From contig PLUL01000013.1 in assembly GCA_003164895.1 (NCBI GenBank), positions 1 to 35,151 of the forward strand: a DNA stretch of 35,151 bases, read 5' to 3'. Positions 31,812 to 35,151 of the stretch are shown here, one piece after another. The notes beneath the pieces were generated by a model. It saw nothing but the letters and a program-made list of their open reading frames with translations. It did no database searches and was not told where the DNA came from. The stretch comes from Bacteroidota bacterium (GTDB lineage Bacteria > Bacteroidota > Bacteroidia > Palsa-948). Made by a program: the position numbers and the translations under genes. Numbering within the stretch: the stretch's first letter is position 1; each line of letters opens with the position of its first letter.

Positions 31812-33809
31812 GTGATCAGCAAACCAACCATAGCACGCATTTTTGACACCGCCCGCATTGAGGAAGTGGTCGGTGATTTTCTCACGCTCAAAAAGCGCGG
31901 AGTGAATTATATTGCCTGCTGTCCGTTTCATAATGAAAAAACTCCTTCGTTCAATGTAAATCCGGTTCGAAATATTTATAAATGTTTTGGCTGCGGAAAA
32001 GGCGGTGACTCGGTGAGTTTTGTGATGGAGCACGAAAAACTTACTTATCCCGAAGCGTTGCGTTATCTCGCAAAGAAATACAACATTGAGATTGAGGAAA
32101 CTTACGATCGAAATATTGAAGAAGAAAAAAAGCAGGAAACCGAACGCGAAAGTTTGTATGTAATAAATTCATACGCTCAAAAATATTTTTCCAATTTGCT
32201 GATGAATACTGATGAAGGAAAATCTATTGGACTTAGTTATTTTAAAGAGCGTGGATTATCAAACGAAATCATTGAGAAGTTTCAGCTGGGTTATGCTTCC
32301 GAAGGAAGAACGATTTTTACTGAAACCGCAGTTAAGGAAGGATATAATTTAGATTATCTGGTAAAAACCGGACTCACCATTCGACCTGAAGATCATCCCG
32401 AAAGAACCTACGACAGATTTGCCGGACGTGTGATGTTCCCGATTCACAATATTACTGGAAGAGTGATTGGCTTTGGTGGACGTGCTCTGAAGAAAGAAGC
32501 AAAGGCGAAATATGTCAATTCGCCAGAGAGTGAAATTTATCACAAGAGTAATGTGTTATATGGAATGTCGGTAGCACGTAAAGCGATTTCAAATGAGGAT
32601 AATTGTTTTTTAGTGGAGGGATACATGGACGTAATTTCTATGCATCAATCGGGAATTGAAAATGTGGTGGCATCGTCAGGAACTTCACTTACTGTTGAGC
32701 AAATTCGTCTCATCAAGCGCTATACAAATAATATCACCATCATGTATGATCGAGATTCTGCGGGTATTAAAGCAAGTTTTCGCGGAATTGATTTGGCGTT
32801 ACGAGAAGGGTATAATAGAATGTATCAGGAAGGATTAAATATACGTTTAGTAGAATTCCCTGATGGTGAAGACCCAGATTCTTATGCAAGAAAAGTAAGC
32901 GAAACAGAACTTCGTACTTATATTAAACAGCACACTATTGATTTTATTCGCTATAAAACTACTGTTCAATATGAAGAGGTAAAAAATGATCCGATAAAAA
33001 AATCGGCTTTTATTCATGATATAATGGAGAGTATTGCCAGTATGCCAAATACTGTTACTCGTTCATTGTATATTCAGCAATTTAGCGTTATCGCCAAAAT
33101 TGACGAACAAGTTTTAATCACCGAATTAAATAAAATTTTAAGAAGTAGATATGTTAAAGAAAGACCTAATGATTTAGGTATTGAAGAAACAATAGACATT
33201 GATAACCCTTCCGTTCCACAGCCGGTGGATTCAGATAGAGATTCTGCGGAGCTTCACGAAAAAGAAATAATTCGTTTGTTGCTTAGCTACGGAAATCAGA
33301 CTTTGGAAATTAAATCTGAAACGGAAGAATCAGATGAAGATTCCCCTGCTGAAATTCATAAAGTTAGTATTGCGCAATTCATCAGCGAACATCTTGCAAC
33401 TGACAGCATTCGTTTTGAGAACGAGCTTTTTCAGAAAATTTTTATTGAGTATTCATCTGCCATTCTTACCGGTGAAGTTCCTGCGCTGGAGCATTTTGTT
33501 CATCATGAAGATCCCGAAATATCGCATCTCGCAATTGACCTCACTACTTTTCCTTATACAATTTCCGATTGGCTGAAGAAACACGGAATTCAGGTTGCAC
33601 GGGAAGAAGATTCTTTGAAAATTGCTGTAGAACATGTAATTTATTCTTTGAAGATCAAAATTATTTTGAAAATGATTTCTGAAACGCAAAAACAATTGCA
33701 GGAAGCAACTTCAGATGAAGAGATCATGATACTTGTTGCGAAGAAAAAGCAACTGGACGAAGCAAAAAATATTTTCTCTAAAGAACTTGGCTGGGTCGTT
33801 CTCCGATGA
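31812..33809 (+). CDS. dnaG: DNA primase
   Basis: This 665-residue protein synthesises RNA primers at the replication fork. The N-terminal zinc finger is CCPFHNEKTPSF with C37, H40, C58 and C61 as ligands. The RNA polymerase core includes RYLAKKYNIEIEE, IGFGGRAL and KYVNSPESEIYHKSNVLYG. The TOPRIM segment has EGYMDVISMHQSG (E269) and MYDRDSAGIKA (D313, D315). The C-terminal third (about 430-665) is the helicase-interacting region with a variable acidic linker (about 480-520). I use GTG 31812 because MISKPTIARIFDTARIEEVV matches the family start. It overlaps folC by 4 bases and is probably transcribed with it. Confidence 0.96.
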   Translation: MISKPTIARIFDTARIEEVVGDFLTLKKRGVNYIACCPFHNEKTPSFNVNPVRNIYKCFGCGKGGDSVSFVMEHEKLTYPEALRYLAKKYNIEIEETYDRNIEEEKKQETERESLYVINSYAQKYFSNLLMNTDEGKSIGLSYFKERGLSNEIIEKFQLGYASEGRTIFTETAVKEGYNLDYLVKTGLTIRPEDHPERTYDRFAGRVMFPIHNITGRVIGFGGRALKKEAKAKYVNSPESEIYHKSNVLYGMSVARKAISNEDNCFLVEGYMDVISMHQSGIENVVASSGTSLTVEQIRLIKRYTNNITIMYDRDSAGIKASFRGIDLALREGYNRMYQEGLNIRLVEFPDGEDPDSYARKVSETELRTYIKQHTIDFIRYKTTVQYEEVKNDPIKKSAFIHDIMESIASMPNTVTRSLYIQQFSVIAKIDEQVLITELNKILRSRYVKERPNDLGIEETIDIDNPSVPQPVDSDRDSAELHEKEIIRLLLSYGNQTLEIKSETEESDEDSPAEIHKVSIAQFISEHLATDSIRFENELFQKIFIEYSSAILTGEVPALEHFVHHEDPEISHLAIDLTTFPYTISDWLKKHGIQVAREEDSLKIAVEHVIYSLKIKIILKMISETQKQLQEATSDEEIMILVAKKKQLDEAKNIFSKELGWVVLR

Positions 33810-35026
33810 CATATTCCGAAACACTTTCATATTTATTCACCAAGCTTGCGATGTACCAGCGCGTTGGTGCATCTGCTTACAAAGCCGATTTGAATAACAC
33901 CAAAGCCATCTGCAAACTTCTCGACAATCCGGAAAATAAATTTAAGTCAGTACATGTTGCGGGAACAAATGGAAAAGGTTCTACCTCGCACATGCTGGCG
34001 GCGGTGTTGCAAAGTGCAGGATATAAAGTCGGATTGTACACTTCTCCTCATTTGAAAGATTTTCGCGAACGCATCAAGATCAATGGAAGGATGATCCCCA
34101 AAAAATATGTAATGAATTTTGTAGATAAATACAAAAATGATTTTGAAAAAATAAATCCATCTTTCTTTGAATGGTCTACCGGACTGGCATTTGATTATTT
34201 TGCTAAAGAAAAAGTAGACATCGCCATCATTGAAACGGGTCTTGGCGGAAGATTGGATTCAACAAATGTAATTTCTCCACTGCTTTCCATTATCATCAAC
34301 ATAAGTTATGATCACCAGAATTTGCTTGGCAACACACTGAAGGAAATAGCTTATGAAAAAGCAGGCATCATCAAACAAAATGGAATTATTGTGATTGGTG
34401 AAAAACAAAAAGAAACGAAAAACTTTTTTCAAAAGAAAGCGAAAGAGAAAAACGCTCTGCTTTTGTATGCAGAAGATTATGCAAACGCAAAAAATATTTC
34501 ATGCGAGTTAAAAGGAATTTATCAGGAAAAAAATATTCCAACCGTGCTTGTTGCGTCAGAGATCCTGAATCATCAGGGATATGAAATAAGCAGCAAGGCA
34601 GTTGCAAAAGGATTAAAAGATGTTTGTAAACTTACCGGCTTACGCGGAAGATGGGAGGTGCTTTCAAAAAAGCCTTTGATCGTTGCTGACATCGCTCACA
34701 ACGAAGCGGGAATTAAAGAAGTGTTCAAACAGGTTAAAACGATCAAGTACAAAAAACTTCATGTTGTCTTCGGAACCGTAAATGACAAAGACATTCAAAA
34801 GATTCTTTCTCTTCTTCCCAAAAAAGCAATCTATTATTTCTGTAAAGCAAATATTCCACGAGCCCTTGATGAAAACATCCTTTCAGAAAAAGCAAAAACA
34901 ATCCGTCTTAACGGAAAAACTTTTGATAATGTGAAACAAGCGTTGGGTACAGCCAAGAAAAATGCTTTTTCAAATGATTTTATTCTTGTAACAGGCAGTG
35001 CTTTTGTGGTAGCCGAAGCGATTTAA
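33806..35026 (+). CDS. folC: Folylpolyglutamate synthase/dihydrofolate synthase
   Basis: This 406-residue Mur-ligase-family enzyme adds glutamate to dihydropteroate and to folates. The ATP loop is VHVAGTNGKGSTSHML (G53-S59), followed by LYTSPHLKDFRERIKING, AIIETGLGGRLDSTNV, INISYDHQNLLGNTLKEIAYEKAGIIK and the C-terminal domain RGRWEVLSKKPLIVADIAHNEAGI. Length is normal for the bifunctional bacterial form. It overlaps the end of dnaG by 4 bases (ATGA), indicating translational coupling. It is the second folate gene in the window besides metF. It ends 48 bases before the tRNA gene. Confidence 0.95.
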   Translation: MTYSETLSYLFTKLAMYQRVGASAYKADLNNTKAICKLLDNPENKFKSVHVAGTNGKGSTSHMLAAVLQSAGYKVGLYTSPHLKDFRERIKINGRMIPKKYVMNFVDKYKNDFEKINPSFFEWSTGLAFDYFAKEKVDIAIIETGLGGRLDSTNVISPLLSIIINISYDHQNLLGNTLKEIAYEKAGIIKQNGIIVIGEKQKETKNFFQKKAKEKNALLLYAEDYANAKNISCELKGIYQEKNIPTVLVASEILNHQGYEISSKAVAKGLKDVCKLTGLRGRWEVLSKKPLIVADIAHNEAGIKEVFKQVKTIKYKKLHVVFGTVNDKDIQKILSLLPKKAIYYFCKANIPRALDENILSEKAKTIRLNGKTFDNVKQALGTAKKNAFSNDFILVTGSAFVVAEAI

Positions 35027-35054
35027 TTCGGCATTTTCACTATAAAAAATATTC

Positions 35055-35062
35055 TATATTTG
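35055..35062 (+). promoter_or_regulatory. -7 box for tRNA-Val
   Basis: TATATTTG matches the TAnnTTTG consensus and is followed by C. It ends 11 bases before the first base of the tRNA, giving a 5' leader of a few bases to be trimmed by RNase P. Confidence 0.7.
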
Positions 35063-35073
35063 CACTCCTTTTT

Positions 35074-35151
35074 GGGAGCCTAGCTCAGTTGGTTCAGAGC
35101 ATCTCGTTTACACCGAGAGGGTCGGGGGTTCGAGCCCCTCGGCTCCCACCA
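35074..35151 (+). tRNA. tRNA-Val (anticodon UAC)
   Basis: All arms are visible: acceptor GGGAGCC/GGCTCCC, D stem GCTC/GAGC, anticodon stem TCTCG/CGAGA with loop TTTACAC (anticodon TAC), variable loop GGGTC, and T arm GGGGG-TTCGAGC-CCCTC with one G-T pair. The discriminator is A and CCA is encoded, ending at the last base of the window. The anticodon reads GUA/GUG valine codons. More tRNA genes may follow beyond the window. Confidence 0.95.

Overview
The window is about 35 kb of AT-rich DNA that looks like the chromosome of a member of the Bacteroidota, probably an uncultured or little-studied one. Three observations support this. Three secreted proteins end in the C-terminal sorting domain of the type IX secretion system (T9SS), a phylum-specific pathway. 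Several genes are preceded by the Bacteroidota -7 promoter element TAnnTTTG, and starts generally lack a Shine-Dalgarno sequence. The families present (a SusC-like TonB receptor with a carboxypeptidase-regulatory domain, an Omp28-like lipoprotein, a DUF6029-like barrel) are typical of the phylum. Almost all of the window is coding; no stretch over 300 bases lacks a gene. There is no phage, IS element, CRISPR array or recognisable defence system.

Layout. 1-2.1 kb: the 5' end of tgt on the minus strand, diverging from a membrane glycosyltransferase that overlaps an ECF sigma factor gene. 2.2-5.4 kb: a TlpA-type thioredoxin, a predicted outer-membrane barrel and an Omp28-like lipoprotein whose signal-peptide region is split by a one-base frameshift. 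10.7-5.4 kb (minus): a likely run rsmG, dxr, rseP, a second TlpA-like lipoprotein and a small T9SS cargo protein. 10.8-14.2 kb: a T9SS cargo with a PCMD-like domain, a strong terminator and a TonB-dependent receptor. 14.3-19.4 kb (plus): thiG, a metallo-beta-lactamase-fold hydrolase, a YfiT/BstA-like DinB protein, metF, a dCMP deaminase and an S41 protease. 19.5-23 kb: a small lipoprotein, superoxide dismutase, rplY, pth and (minus) kbl. 23-27.3 kb: a lone radical SAM/SPASM protein, a large Asp-box beta-propeller T9SS protein and (minus) frr. 27.4-35.2 kb: a secreted HEXXH protease, rnr with a possibly folded leader, (minus) a desuccinylase/aspartoacylase-like enzyme, dnaG overlapping folC, and tRNA-Val(UAC) at the very end.

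How the genes fit together. Most of the window is housekeeping: isoprenoid precursor synthesis (dxr), one-carbon and folate metabolism (metF, folC), thiazole synthesis (thiG), translation (rplY, pth, frr, rsmG, tgt), replication (dnaG) and RNA decay (rnr). The accessory interest lies at 2.2-7.4 kb, where four neighbouring exported proteins carry CxxC or CxxGxC cysteine pairs. This suggests an extracytoplasmic thiol-redox module; that role is inferred, not shown. A second theme is short-period repeats (7-, 9- and about 10-base units), some of them inside coding sequence, including an in-frame insertion in ribonuclease R.
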